This document shows, piece after piece, positions 34,001-43,144 of a stretch of 49,193 bases of DNA. The DNA is from Mycobacterium neglectum (lineage in GTDB: Bacteria > Actinomycetota > Actinomycetes > Mycobacteriales > Mycobacteriaceae), in NCBI RefSeq assembly GCF_002591975.1, contig NZ_NVQE01000042.1, forward strand, positions 1-49,193. Direction: 5' to 3'. Numbering within the stretch: the first letter of the stretch is position 1; every line of letters starts with the position of its first letter. The position numbers and the translations under genes were made by a program. Below the pieces are notes generated by a model. It was not told the origin of the DNA. It did no database searches and worked only from the letters and a program-made list of their open reading frames with translations.

Positions 34001-34115
34001 CAGGTTGTCCTCCGACGCCGCTATCGAGCGAATGGCATAGGGTGTTTCCAGGTGTGCCGGGAAGTCTGGTCGGCGATTCCTTCAGCGACCGGCGACTACC
34101 GATTAGGGCAAATAG

Positions 34116-35444
34116 TTGAGCACCGATCCACTTCGTCGCTTCCCACGCGGAGCGCTCTTCTCACGGGGCTCGTGGGCGGAGACCAGCCGCGTCACTTCCA
34201 TTCTTCGCAAGGAGACTGTCGGCGGCGCGATCCTGCTGGTGGCCGCGGCCGTAGCGTTGATATGGGCCAATTCGCCGTGGTCGGCGACTTACTTCTGGCT
34301 TCGAGATCTGGAGATCGGCGGTGAACCGCTGGGTCTCCACTTGAACCTGACCCTGGGCGAGTGGGCCGCCGACGGGTTGCTCGCGATCTTCTTCTTCATC
34401 GTCGGACTGGAGCTCAAGCGCGAGTTCGTCGCGGGTGATCTGCGCGACCCAAGCCGTGCTGCCCTGCCGATCGCGGCCGCCGTCGGGGGAATGGTGGTGC
34501 CGGCGCTGATCTTTGTTGCGGTGACCGCCCATGTCGGAGACGGCGCGACTCGGGGTTGGGCGATCCCCACCGCGACCGACATCGCGTTCGCAGTCGCTGT
34601 ACTCGCCGTCATCTCGACACACCTTCCGTCGGCGCTTCGCACCTTTTTGTTGACCCTCGCGGTGGTCGACGATCTCCTGGCAGTCACGGTGATCGCCATT
34701 TTCTACACCGAAGACATCAAGATCTGGGCGCTGGGTCTATCAGCCATACCGCTGGCGCTTTTCGCGCTGTGTGTGCAGCGTCGGGTCGATTCATGGTGGC
34801 TTTTGGTGCCGCTCGCTGCGGCCACATGGGTGCTGATGCACGAGTCCGGTGTGCATGCCACAGTCGCCGGCGTGCTGCTCGGCTTCACGGTGCCGGTGAT
34901 GCGCTCAGCTGCGGCCGGCGGTCCTGAGGCGGGCCCAGGGTTGGCCGAGCAGTTCGAGCACAAACTGCGCCCATTGTCGGCAGGCGTCGCCGTGCCCGTT
35001 TTCGCCTTCTTCGCGGCGGGGGTTGCTGTCGGCGGATTCAGCGGGCTCACCAGTGCGTTGAGCGACCCGATCGCCCTGGGCATCGTTCTCGGACTCGTCG
35101 TGGGCAAGCCCGTTGGGATCTTTCTGACTACGCGAGTGCTTTCCGCCGTAAGTCGTGCCAGCCTCGATTCGGCCCTGCGCTGGATCGACGTGCTCGGCAT
35201 CTCGATGCTGGCGGGTATCGGATTCACCGTGTCGCTACTGATCGGTGACCTCGCGTACGGGTTGGGATCGCACCGTGACGAAGTCGTCAAGATGGGCGTG
35301 TTGACCGGGTCGGTGTGTGCCGCTCTGCTGGCAGCGGTGCTATTACGGCTGCGGAACAGGCAATATCGGGCGATTTGGGAGCAGGAGACCGTCGACACCG
35401 ATGAGGACGGTGTCCCCGACGTCTACGAGTCTCGGCAGGACTGA
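34116..35444 (+). CDS. nhaA: Na+/H+ antiporter NhaA
   Basis: NhaA exchanges internal sodium for external protons. The 442 residues have about 12 helices. Signatures are FFFIVGLELKREFV, ATDIAFAVAVLAV with the transport Asp (equivalent to Asp133) and VVDDLLAVTVIAIFYT holding the Asp pair (equivalent to 163-164). SMLAGIGFTVSLLIG is near the end. The start is TTG 34116 with no clear RBS. The last 16 residues contain DTDEDGVPDVYE, a complete DxDxDGxxDxxE calcium-loop pattern, unusual for NhaA. It sits between the ABC operon and dxs, where M. tuberculosis has arsA and arsB1. Confidence 0.93.
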   Translation: MSTDPLRRFPRGALFSRGSWAETSRVTSILRKETVGGAILLVAAAVALIWANSPWSATYFWLRDLEIGGEPLGLHLNLTLGEWAADGLLAIFFFIVGLELKREFVAGDLRDPSRAALPIAAAVGGMVVPALIFVAVTAHVGDGATRGWAIPTATDIAFAVAVLAVISTHLPSALRTFLLTLAVVDDLLAVTVIAIFYTEDIKIWALGLSAIPLALFALCVQRRVDSWWLLVPLAAATWVLMHESGVHATVAGVLLGFTVPVMRSAAAGGPEAGPGLAEQFEHKLRPLSAGVAVPVFAFFAAGVAVGGFSGLTSALSDPIALGIVLGLVVGKPVGIFLTTRVLSAVSRASLDSALRWIDVLGISMLAGIGFTVSLLIGDLAYGLGSHRDEVVKMGVLTGSVCAALLAAVLLRLRNRQYRAIWEQETVDTDEDGVPDVYESRQD

Positions 35445-35459
35445 ACCGAGGCCGTTGCG

Positions 35460-35465
35460 TAGACT
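35460..35465 (+). promoter_or_regulatory. Putative leaderless promoter -10 of dxs
   Basis: TAGACT lies six bases before the dxs ATG at 35472 and inside the 27-bp gap after nhaA. Transcription would start at the ATG itself. No Shine-Dalgarno sequence is seen at the ATG, consistent with a leaderless mRNA. Confidence 0.5.
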
Positions 35466-35471
35466 GACGGA

Positions 35472-37388
35472 ATGCTTGAACAGATCCGCGGCCCCGCAGA
35501 TCTGCAGCACTTGACCCAGTCACAGATGAGTGACCTGGCACAGGAAATCCGCGAATTCCTGATTCACAAGGTCGCTGCCACCGGAGGCCACCTCGGCCCC
35601 AATCTCGGTGTGGTCGAGCTCACCCTCGCTCTGCATCGGGTGTTCGACTCGCCGCACGATCCCATCATCTTCGACACCGGGCATCAGTCCTATGTGCACA
35701 AGATGCTGACGGGACGCAGCCACGACTTCGACACGCTGCGCAAAAAGGACGGCCTTTCGGGCTATCCGTCACGCAGCGAAAGCGAGCACGACTGGGTGGA
35801 GTCCAGTCATGCCAGCGCAGCGTTGTCGTATGCCGACGGACTGGCCAAGGCCTTCGAACTTTCCGGACACCGCAACCGCCACGTGGTCGCCGTCGTCGGC
35901 GACGGCGCCCTGACCGGCGGCATGTGCTGGGAGGCGCTGAACAACATCGCCGCGTCCCGTCGCCCGGTGGTCATCATCGTCAACGACAACGGCCGCAGCT
36001 ATGCGCCCACGATCGGTGGCTTCGCCGAACACATGGCCGGGCTTCGCCTGCAACCGGGCTACGAACGAGTACTCGAGGAGGGCCGCAAGGCCGTCCAGAA
36101 AATGCCGATCATCGGCGAGCTCTGCTACCAGTGCATGCACAGCATCAAGGCCGGCATCAAGGACGCGCTCTCGCCGCAGGTGATGTTCACCGATCTGGGC
36201 CTGAAGTACGTCGGTCCGATCGACGGTCACGACGAGCACGCGGTGGAGAACGCGCTGCGTCATGCGCGTGGCTTCAACGCACCCGTGATCGTGCACGTCG
36301 TCACCCGCAAGGGCATGGGGTACGCCCCGGCCGAGAACGACGAAGCCGACCAGATGCACTCCTGCGGTGTCATCGACCCCGAGACGGGGCTGGCGACCTC
36401 GGTACCGGGCCCCGGGTGGACGTCGGCGTTCTCCGAGGCGTTGATCGGCTACGCGGCCCGGCGCCGCGACATCGTCGCCATCACCGCCGCGATGCCCGGC
36501 CCGACCGGGCTTTCCGACTTCCGTAAGCGATTCCCCGACAGGTTCTTCGACGTCGGCATCGCCGAGCAGCACGCGATGACGTCGGCCGCCGGCCTGGCAA
36601 TGGGCGGCATGCATCCGGTCGTGGCCATCTACTCCACGTTCCTCAACCGCGCGTTCGACCAGATCATGATGGACGTGGCGTTGCACCAGCTGCCCGTCAC
36701 GATGGTCTTGGATCGCTCGGGTGTCACCGGCCCTGATGGGGCGAGCCACAACGGCATTTGGGATCTGTCCATGCTGGGCATCGTCCCCGGGATGCGGGTG
36801 GCCGCGCCGCGCGACGGCACCCGCCTGCGTGAGGAACTCGGCGAGGCGCTCAACATCAAGGATGGACCGACTGCCATTCGGTTCCCGAAAGGCGATGTCG
36901 GCGAGGATATTCCGGCCATCGAACGTCGTGGTGGCGTCGACGTGCTCGCCGTCCCGGCCGACGGCTTGTCCGACGACGTGCTGATGGTGGCGGTCGGACC
37001 GTTCGCCGCGATGGCACTGGCGGTCGCCGAGCGGCTGCGCAACCAGGGCATCGGCGTCACCGTCGCCGACCCGCGGTGGGTCCTTCCGGTGCCTGCAGCA
37101 GTGGGGGAGTTGGCCGCCGCACACAAGCTGGTGGTCACCATCGAGGACAACGGCGTGCAGGGCGGCGTCGGGTCCGCGGTGTCCGCGGCGCTGCGCCGGG
37201 CCGAGATCGATGTGCCCTGTCGCGATCTCGGGTTGCCGCAGGAGTTCTTCGCGCATGCGTCGCGCGGCGAGGTGCTCTCCGAGGTCGGGCTGACAGACCG
37301 CAACATCGCCCGCCAGATCACCGGCTGGGTGGCGGCTCAGGGTTCATCCGTCGCTCCGGAGCGCGAAGTCAGCCAACGCTTCGACTAA
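35472..37388 (+). CDS. dxs: 1-deoxy-D-xylulose-5-phosphate synthase
   Basis: Dxs condenses pyruvate and glyceraldehyde-3-phosphate with thiamine diphosphate, starting the non-mevalonate isoprenoid pathway. The 638 residues show HLGPNLGVVELTLALH, the thiamine-binding GDGALTGGMCWEALNNI, the catalytic-pocket DGHD and GVAEQHAMTSAAGLA-type sequence (GIAEQHAMT), and the C-terminal transketolase domain. It matches Rv2682c. The ATG at 35472 follows a putative -10 directly. Its 3' end overlaps the convergent PhoD gene by 20 bp. Confidence 0.97.
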   Translation: MLEQIRGPADLQHLTQSQMSDLAQEIREFLIHKVAATGGHLGPNLGVVELTLALHRVFDSPHDPIIFDTGHQSYVHKMLTGRSHDFDTLRKKDGLSGYPSRSESEHDWVESSHASAALSYADGLAKAFELSGHRNRHVVAVVGDGALTGGMCWEALNNIAASRRPVVIIVNDNGRSYAPTIGGFAEHMAGLRLQPGYERVLEEGRKAVQKMPIIGELCYQCMHSIKAGIKDALSPQVMFTDLGLKYVGPIDGHDEHAVENALRHARGFNAPVIVHVVTRKGMGYAPAENDEADQMHSCGVIDPETGLATSVPGPGWTSAFSEALIGYAARRRDIVAITAAMPGPTGLSDFRKRFPDRFFDVGIAEQHAMTSAAGLAMGGMHPVVAIYSTFLNRAFDQIMMDVALHQLPVTMVLDRSGVTGPDGASHNGIWDLSMLGIVPGMRVAAPRDGTRLREELGEALNIKDGPTAIRFPKGDVGEDIPAIERRGGVDVLAVPADGLSDDVLMVAVGPFAAMALAVAERLRNQGIGVTVADPRWVLPVPAAVGELAAAHKLVVTIEDNGVQGGVGSAVSAALRRAEIDVPCRDLGLPQEFFAHASRGEVLSEVGLTDRNIARQITGWVAAQGSSVAPEREVSQRFD

Positions 37389-39067
37389 CCCGCTGGTCCG
37401 CTGCCATCTCGCCGGTGTCAGGGCCGCTCAGTGTTACCCGACCGACCTCTTCAAGTTCGGTCTGACCGCGCGGTTGCTCGAAGTACACCTCTGCTCTGCG
37501 GCCGTCGACCTGCAGTGTGGCAATGGTGTTACCGAAGAGTGGGCCGCAGGTGTTCTTCCAGGTCACGGTTAGTGGTGGTACCCCGTGTCGACGCGCCCAC
37601 CGACCCGAGCGCCCTGCCGTCCACGTCGACCACCCGAGCCTGAATGCCGGTTTGACGAACCAGGGCACGTAGTTGTGCACCGGCGAACACACCAGTTGAT
37701 GCACCTCCGCGCGATCCTGCCGACGTGATCCCGGGGCGGCCAGTTCGGCGCGGGCGGCGTAACTGTGGTGCACATCGCCGGAGAGCACGGAAACGGTGGC
37801 CGGCCCGGACACATCATCCGCGACACGCGCGATCAGTTCGGTCAGCCGCAGGAAAGACTTGATGAACGCCGCCCAGTGCTCGAAATCTCCTGCGCGTCGT
37901 AGCTTTTCGCCGAGGCGGCCCCGCCAGCCGGGACGGTCGGCCATGCGTTCATTCACCGATTGCAGATCGCCGATCACCGGCGGCAGCAGCCAGGGGAGAG
38001 ACGATGCGAGCATCAGATGGTCGATCTCCCCGAGGTGCTCGGTCGCATTGTCTTCCAGCCACTCGAACTCGCGATCGCCGATCATCATCCGCTGCCCGGA
38101 ATCCAGTATTCGCCCGTTGCGCGAATCGACCATGATCAGCCGGCTACGTCCCCAGATCCCACCGATAGCTGAATCGCACGCCCTTATTGGAGTCGACTTC
38201 GTAGTCGGCCCGGTCGGCCAAATCCCTCAGGAACGGCCAGGTGTCTCCATCGGTGGACAGCAGGCGTTCGTAATCCTCGTTGTCGGCCAATTCCGCCGGG
38301 CTGAGATTGCCCAGATGCTGATAGACCCAGTACGAGGCGAGGCCTGCCTGGATGCGGTCTCGCCACCACGGTTTGGCGTTCACCTCGGTCCGCCACGACT
38401 CGGAGGTGTTCCAGTCGTCGCGGATGTCGTGGTCGTCGAAGATCATCGCGGTGGGGACGGTGGACATCAGCCACCTGATCTCCGGGTCGCCCCACGAATG
38501 GCGGTAGAGCCTTTCGTATTCGGCGAAGCTCACCACCTCATCAGGTGGACGCTGGGCTTGTGTGTTGCGGCGAGTCCGACGGCCGGCCACTCGACGACGT
38601 GTTTCGGGGGTCAGTTCGTCGGCATACAACTGGTCGCCGAGCAAGATCAGTGCGTCCGGCCAGTCGTCAACGGGTTGGACAGCCATGCGGTCGGCATAGC
38701 TGTCCAGCGCATCAAGGCCCAGTTTCGAGTCGACCTTGTCGTCGTCTGTCTTCGGATAGCGGCAGGACCCAAAGATGGCGCGAAGGCGATGCTTGGACTC
38801 AGGGCCACGGGTGCGGATGATGCTGCGGGGGAACCGTGAGTCCGGCAGCGGCCACACCTGCAGCCCGTCCACCCTGACCTCGTATTCGGTGACGGTGTCC
38901 GGTGTCAGTCCGGTTACCGTGACGAGGGCGAAATGGTGGCCCTGCACCTCGAACGTCGGAGCCGAGCAGCCCAGGATCTGCACTGTGGCTGCATGCTCGG
39001 TCTGCACCCAGATCAGCGCGGTGGTGTCCGAGACGTGCCGCAATGCGGGGCCGAGCAGGAGGGTCAC
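37369..39067 (-). pseudogene. PhoD-like alkaline phosphatase/phosphodiesterase, frameshifted
   Basis: Two adjacent minus-strand frames make one PhoD-family protein of ~565 residues. The upstream frame (to 38144) has GSCRYP, ILLGDQLYADE and IFDDHDIRDDWN metal-binding motifs; the downstream frame has SVLSGDVHHSYAARAEL. The break is at GGGG (38150-38153, minus strand): with three Gs the frame runs RWDLGRSRLIMVDSRNGRIL without a stop, while four give a stop two codons later. The start is placed at GTG 39067, giving VTLLLGPALRHV as in relatives; an ATG at 39106 overlaps the divergent gene. It is either a real mutation or a sequencing error in a homopolymer. Confidence 0.8.
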
Positions 39068-39104
39068 CACTTCACGGTAGGCGAGTCTCGGCGACACTTG
39101 GGTC

Positions 39105-40001
39105 ATGGATGCTGAACTCGAATGCTGGAAAGCCGCCGGCCAGTACTTCGACTACCTGGGCTTCGACATCTTCTACCGGGTCGAAGGCACCGGCCCGACC
39201 CTGCTGCTCGTTCACGGCTATCCGTTCAACTCATGGGACTGGTCGCTGATCTGGCCCGCACTGACCGAACGGTTCACCGTCATCGCCCCCGACATGATCG
39301 GTATGGGCTTCTCGGCCAAACCCGTCGCCTACGGCTACTCGGTGCACGATCACGCAGATATGCACGAGGCGCTGCTCGACCATCTGAAGGTCGAGCAGTG
39401 CCATATGCTCGCGCACGACCTCGGTGACTCGGTCGGCCAGGAACTGTTGGCCCGCAGCCAATTCGGTCAGCATGCGTACGGGTCGGTGCGCTATCAGTCG
39501 ATCACCTGGCTCAACGGCGGGATGTTCAACGAGGCCTACACGCCGCGCACCATGCAGAAGGTGATGTCCGCAACGCCGCTGGGTGACCTCATGAGCCCGC
39601 TGCAAGGCAGCCCGCTGTCGCGACGGATAGTCGAGCCGACGATCAACGAGATGTTCGGTCCGAACACCAAGCCCTCACGCGAGCTGATGGCGCGATTCCA
39701 CGAGATCCTCGAATACAACGACGGCAAGCGGGTGATGCACAAGGTCGGACGGTTCCTGGGCGATCGGTACACACACCGCAACCGGTGGGTGCGCGCCATG
39801 CGCGAGACCTCGGTGCCGATGCGGCTCATCGACGGACCCATCGACCCCAATTCCGGCGCCCACATGGCTCGACGGTATGCCGAGGTCATCCCTGATGCGG
39901 ACGTGGTGATGCTCGCCGACGACATCGGTCACTGGCCGCAGATCGAAGCTCCTGAAGCCGTGCTGCAGCACTTCCTCGCCCATATCGACCGAGTCGGCTG
40001 A
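39105..40001 (+). CDS. Alpha/beta hydrolase, epoxide-hydrolase/MEST-like
   Basis: A 298-residue alpha/beta-hydrolase. HGYPFNSWDW forms the oxyanion loop. The nucleophile elbow is AHDLGDSVGQE, with Asp in place of Ser, as in epoxide hydrolases and the MEST (mesoderm-specific transcript) relatives. A cap domain covers ~140-220. Candidate acid and base are in DGPIDPNSG and DIGHWPQ. Cytosolic, no signal. Substrate is unknown. Its ATG (39105) overlaps the ATG of the divergent PhoD frame (39106-39104) within a CATG. It converges on the RNase D gene with 6 bp between. Confidence 0.85.
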   Translation: MDAELECWKAAGQYFDYLGFDIFYRVEGTGPTLLLVHGYPFNSWDWSLIWPALTERFTVIAPDMIGMGFSAKPVAYGYSVHDHADMHEALLDHLKVEQCHMLAHDLGDSVGQELLARSQFGQHAYGSVRYQSITWLNGGMFNEAYTPRTMQKVMSATPLGDLMSPLQGSPLSRRIVEPTINEMFGPNTKPSRELMARFHEILEYNDGKRVMHKVGRFLGDRYTHRNRWVRAMRETSVPMRLIDGPIDPNSGAHMARRYAEVIPDADVVMLADDIGHWPQIEAPEAVLQHFLAHIDRVG

Positions 40002-40007
40002 GCGCGA

Positions 40008-41306
40008 CTACTCCAATATCTCGGCGCTGGGGTCGGTGGGCTCGGCCGCGTAGAGGGCTTCTGCGAGCCCGGGCACCGTGAGTTCGCGCTGCCACTGCCG
40101 CACCTTCGCCTCGCGCAGGAACTCGTCGATCACCGCGGCAGTTTCCTCGAGAGTTGGTAGTGGCTGCCAATCCCAGCACAACCGGCGCACGATCTCCGGG
40201 GTGATGATGTTCTCGGACGGCACCGAGATCCGTTGCGACAGTTCGCTCATACCGGTCCTTACCGCTTCCAGTCGAGCCGCCGCCTCGGGCTTGCGGCGTG
40301 CCCATCGCGACGCGGGCGGTGGCCCGACGGACGGCTCCGCAGATGCCGGCGGGTCGTCGGTGGAGCGGGCGCGGTCGAGTGCTTCCAGCCACACGCTGGC
40401 CATGCGGCGCTGCCGTGATCCGCCGAACACCGGTAGGGCGGTCAGCTTTTCGACGGTATCGGGGTTGACGGTAGCGGCGTTGACGATCGCCGCGTCGGGC
40501 AGGATGCGCCCCGGCGCAATGTCTCGGCGATGTGCGATGTGATCGCGAGTCGTCCACAGCTCACGCACGGCTGCCAGCGCGCGTGCGTCACGGATCTTGT
40601 GAATGCCCGACGTGCGCCGCCAGCGATCCCTTCGGGTCGGCATGCCCTCATACGTCCGCAGATGCTCGAATTCCTCTGCCGCCCAAGCGGATTTGTTCTG
40701 TTCCTCGAGCACAGCAGCGATGGCGTGACGCAGGTCGAGCAGCACTTCGACGTCCAGCGCGGCGTAGTTCAACCAGTCGTGCGGCAGCGGCCGCTGTGAC
40801 CAGTCGGCGGCGCCATGGCCCTTCGTCAATTGCAGGCCCAGCAGCTTCTGCACCATCGTGGCGAGGTTGACCTTGTCATAGCCCGCGAGTCGGCCGGCGA
40901 GTTCGGTGTCGTAGAGCGCCGTCGGTCGCATTCCGATCTCGGCCAGGCAGGGCAGGTCCTGGTCGGCCGCGTGCAGCACCCACTCGTCGGTGGCCAGCAC
41001 CTTTGCGACGGGAGCCAGTGTGGCCATCGGGTCACCGCCGTGGTTGACGGGGTCGATGAGCACCGTGCCCGCACCGGCCCGCCGAATTTGGATCAGGTAG
41101 GCACGATTCGAATAGCGGAACCCCGAGGCGCGTTCGGCGTCGATCGCGAACGGTCCGTCGCCGGACGCCAAGAGTTCGGCAGCTCTCTTGATCTCGCTTG
41201 TGCTCACCGACAGTTCGGGCACGCCGTCGCGCGGTGCCAACAGTGGCGTTGCTTCCGGCTCGTCCTCCGAACCCGACTCGGGGCCGGCCTCCTGGGAGTC
41301 GGCCAT
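40008..41306 (-). CDS. Ribonuclease D-like 3'-5' exonuclease with HRDC domain (Rv2681 type)
   Basis: A 432-residue protein. DEDD-family exonuclease motifs lie at FAIDAERASGFRYSNRAYLIQI (Asp, Glu), HAADQDLPCL (Asp), DTELAGRLAG and the late YAALDVEVLLDL (Tyr-x3-Asp). An HRDC domain follows at ~225-305 (IRDARALAAVRELWTTRD). The C-terminus (~340-432) is another helical region. It should trim RNA 3' ends. ATG 41306 lies three bases downstream of the DUF3000 stop, so the two genes form an operon. Confidence 0.92.
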   Translation of the reverse strand: MADSQEAGPESGSEDEPEATPLLAPRDGVPELSVSTSEIKRAAELLASGDGPFAIDAERASGFRYSNRAYLIQIRRAGAGTVLIDPVNHGGDPMATLAPVAKVLATDEWVLHAADQDLPCLAEIGMRPTALYDTELAGRLAGYDKVNLATMVQKLLGLQLTKGHGAADWSQRPLPHDWLNYAALDVEVLLDLRHAIAAVLEEQNKSAWAAEEFEHLRTYEGMPTRRDRWRRTSGIHKIRDARALAAVRELWTTRDHIAHRRDIAPGRILPDAAIVNAATVNPDTVEKLTALPVFGGSRQRRMASVWLEALDRARSTDDPPASAEPSVGPPPASRWARRKPEAAARLEAVRTGMSELSQRISVPSENIITPEIVRRLCWDWQPLPTLEETAAVIDEFLREAKVRQWQRELTVPGLAEALYAAEPTDPSAEILE

Positions 41307-41309
41307 GCG

Positions 41310-41891
41310 TCAGGCGCGCGTGCGAGAGCTCAGGTCGGTCACCCCTGACGGGGGCAGGCCTGCGGCATGCTCTAGCACGTCGCAGAACGCCTCGACATGC
41401 GGTCCCAGCGCCAGGTTGGTCGCCGTCCACGACGCCCGCAGTTCCAGCTGGTGGGCGCGTGGCGGTCCGGAGATGTCGCCGTAGCGCACCGATGTGGTCG
41501 CGGTGACCGTGCCGCCCAGCGCGGTGACATGTTCGGCGCGCGACTCCAGCGCGTCGACGAGCCAACTCCACGCGACTTCCGGCAACAGTGGGTCGACGGC
41601 CTCACTGGCGTCCAGGTCGGCCTGGATGTAGGCCACCATTCGCATCGTGCCGTCCCATGCCTCGGCGCCCTCGGGGTCGTGCAGCAGGATCAGCCTGCCG
41701 AACGCGTCGCCCTCCGAACGTTCGGGAACGATGGCCGTCTCGGGGTGGCGGACCTCGGCGCCGAGCGCGTAGCTGTACGGCGCCAGCCGCTGAGGTGGGC
41801 GTATCGGGCCGAGCTCGATCTCGGCTCGGACGGTGGTGGCATTCATAGCCGCCACCGCTTCGCGGAATTGAGCCGGTTCGGCGGTGGTCAC
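41310..41891 (-). CDS. DUF3000 protein (Rv2680 type)
   Basis: A 193-residue cytosolic protein of the DUF3000 family. Characteristic parts are RPPQRLAPYSYALGAEV near the N-terminus, GRLILLHDPEGAEAWDGTMRMVAYIQADLD mid-way and WSWLVDALE followed by GGTVTATTSVRYGDI. Function is unknown; the gene is always next to RNase D in mycobacteria. GTG 41891 is used (the codon is CAC on the plus strand). It is divergent from hemE. Confidence 0.9.
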   Translation of the reverse strand: MTTAEPAQFREAVAAMNATTVRAEIELGPIRPPQRLAPYSYALGAEVRHPETAIVPERSEGDAFGRLILLHDPEGAEAWDGTMRMVAYIQADLDASEAVDPLLPEVAWSWLVDALESRAEHVTALGGTVTATTSVRYGDISGPPRAHQLELRASWTATNLALGPHVEAFCDVLEHAAGLPPSGVTDLSSRTRA

Positions 41892-42079
41892 CGTTCGACG
41901 CTAGCCCCATCGGGCCTGGTCTGTGCGCAGGCGCGCCGATTTCGGCCGGTGAGGGGATAGGCAGTGGTCAGGCGAGGTTTGCTGCGCCGCGAGAAGTGCC
42001 AGACGTCGTCGGCGTAAGTCCGGTGCCGCTGGGCAGGGAATTGGGGGGCTGCCGGAGGCGCATGGCAGCATTGGACCCG

Positions 42080-43144
42080 ATGACTACCCGCCGTGAGCTG
42101 CCCGACTCGTCGTATCTCGCCGCCGCTCGCGGCCGCAAGCCAAACCGCGTTCCGGTGTGGTTCATGCGGCAGGCCGGACGTTCGCTGCCCGAGTACCGGG
42201 CGCTGCGGGCGAAGAACACCATGATGCAGGCGTGCTTCGACGCGGAGCTGATCACCGAGATCACGCTGCAGCCGATTCGCAGGCACGGCGTGGACGCCGC
42301 CATCCTGTTCTCCGACATCGTGGTGCCGCTGCGGGCGGCGGGCATCGAACTCGACATCGTGCCTGACGTCGGACCGGTGATCGACCATCCGGTGCGCAGC
42401 ATCGCCGACATCAACGCGATCAAACCGCTTGATCCACAGCAGGTTGCGCCCGTCGCACAAGCCATCACGCAACTGGTGGGCGAGCTTGGCGATGTGCCGC
42501 TCATCGGCTTCGCGGGCGCGCCGTTCACCCTGGCCTCCTACCTCGTGGAGGGGGGCCCGAGCCGCAACCACGAGCGGACCAAGGCGATGATGCTCGGCGA
42601 AACCGCCACCTGGCACGCGCTCATGACGGCGCTCACCGATGTGACGATCGCCTTCCTGCAGACGCAGGTCACCGCCGGTGTGGATGCGATCCAGCTGTTC
42701 GACTCCTGGGCCGGGACGCTGTCGCTGGCCGACTACCGCACCTATGTGCTGCCACACAGCACGCGGGTGTTCTCCTCGTTGAAGGAAGCCGGTGTGCCGA
42801 TGACCCATTTCGGGGTCGGTACCGCCGAGCTGCTTGGCGCGATGTCTGAGGCTGTGTCGGGGCATGGTGCCCCCGCTGTCGTCGGTGTGGACTGGCGCAC
42901 GTCGCTGGCTGACGCCGCGGCACGGGTAGCACCCAACACGGCGCTTCAGGGCAACCTCGATCCGGTCGTCCTGCTCGCCGGCTGGCCGGTTGTGGAGCGG
43001 GCGGCCCGCGCTGTCGTCGAGGACGCCCGCCGCGCGATCGATGCCGGAGCCGCCGGACACATCTTCAATCTGGGCCATGGCGTGCTGCCCGGTACCGACC
43101 CCGGCGTGATCACTGAACTGGTGGCGGTGGTGCATTCGCTGTGA
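42080..43144 (+). CDS. hemE: Uroporphyrinogen III decarboxylase
   Basis: HemE converts uroporphyrinogen III to coproporphyrinogen III in haem synthesis. The 354 residues contain the family motifs PVWFMRQAGRSLPEYRALR near the N-terminus and GFAGAPFTLASYLVEGGPS mid-protein, with the catalytic Asp in AAILFSDIVVPLRAAG. FDSWAG and NLGHGVLPGTDP follow. The ATG at 42080 gives MTTRRELPDSSYLAA, as in Rv2678c; an ATG at 42062 with a closer GGAGG is an alternative. It overlaps hemY by GTGA, so they are co-transcribed. Confidence 0.96.
   Translation: MTTRRELPDSSYLAAARGRKPNRVPVWFMRQAGRSLPEYRALRAKNTMMQACFDAELITEITLQPIRRHGVDAAILFSDIVVPLRAAGIELDIVPDVGPVIDHPVRSIADINAIKPLDPQQVAPVAQAITQLVGELGDVPLIGFAGAPFTLASYLVEGGPSRNHERTKAMMLGETATWHALMTALTDVTIAFLQTQVTAGVDAIQLFDSWAGTLSLADYRTYVLPHSTRVFSSLKEAGVPMTHFGVGTAELLGAMSEAVSGHGAPAVVGVDWRTSLADAAARVAPNTALQGNLDPVVLLAGWPVVERAARAVVEDARRAIDAGAAGHIFNLGHGVLPGTDPGVITELVAVVHSL

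Noticed and set aside
33696..34040. 114-codon plus-strand frame overlapping the last ABC permease
   Set aside because: It is out of frame with the permease, lacks an RBS and is Arg/Ser-rich; the minus-strand frame in the same place looks more like coding DNA.
39105..40001. Haloalkane dehalogenase call for the hydrolase
   Set aside because: The nucleophile context HDLGDSVGQ fits epoxide-hydrolase/MEST relatives. I did not see the halide-binding Trp after the nucleophile (DWGG) that dehalogenases have.
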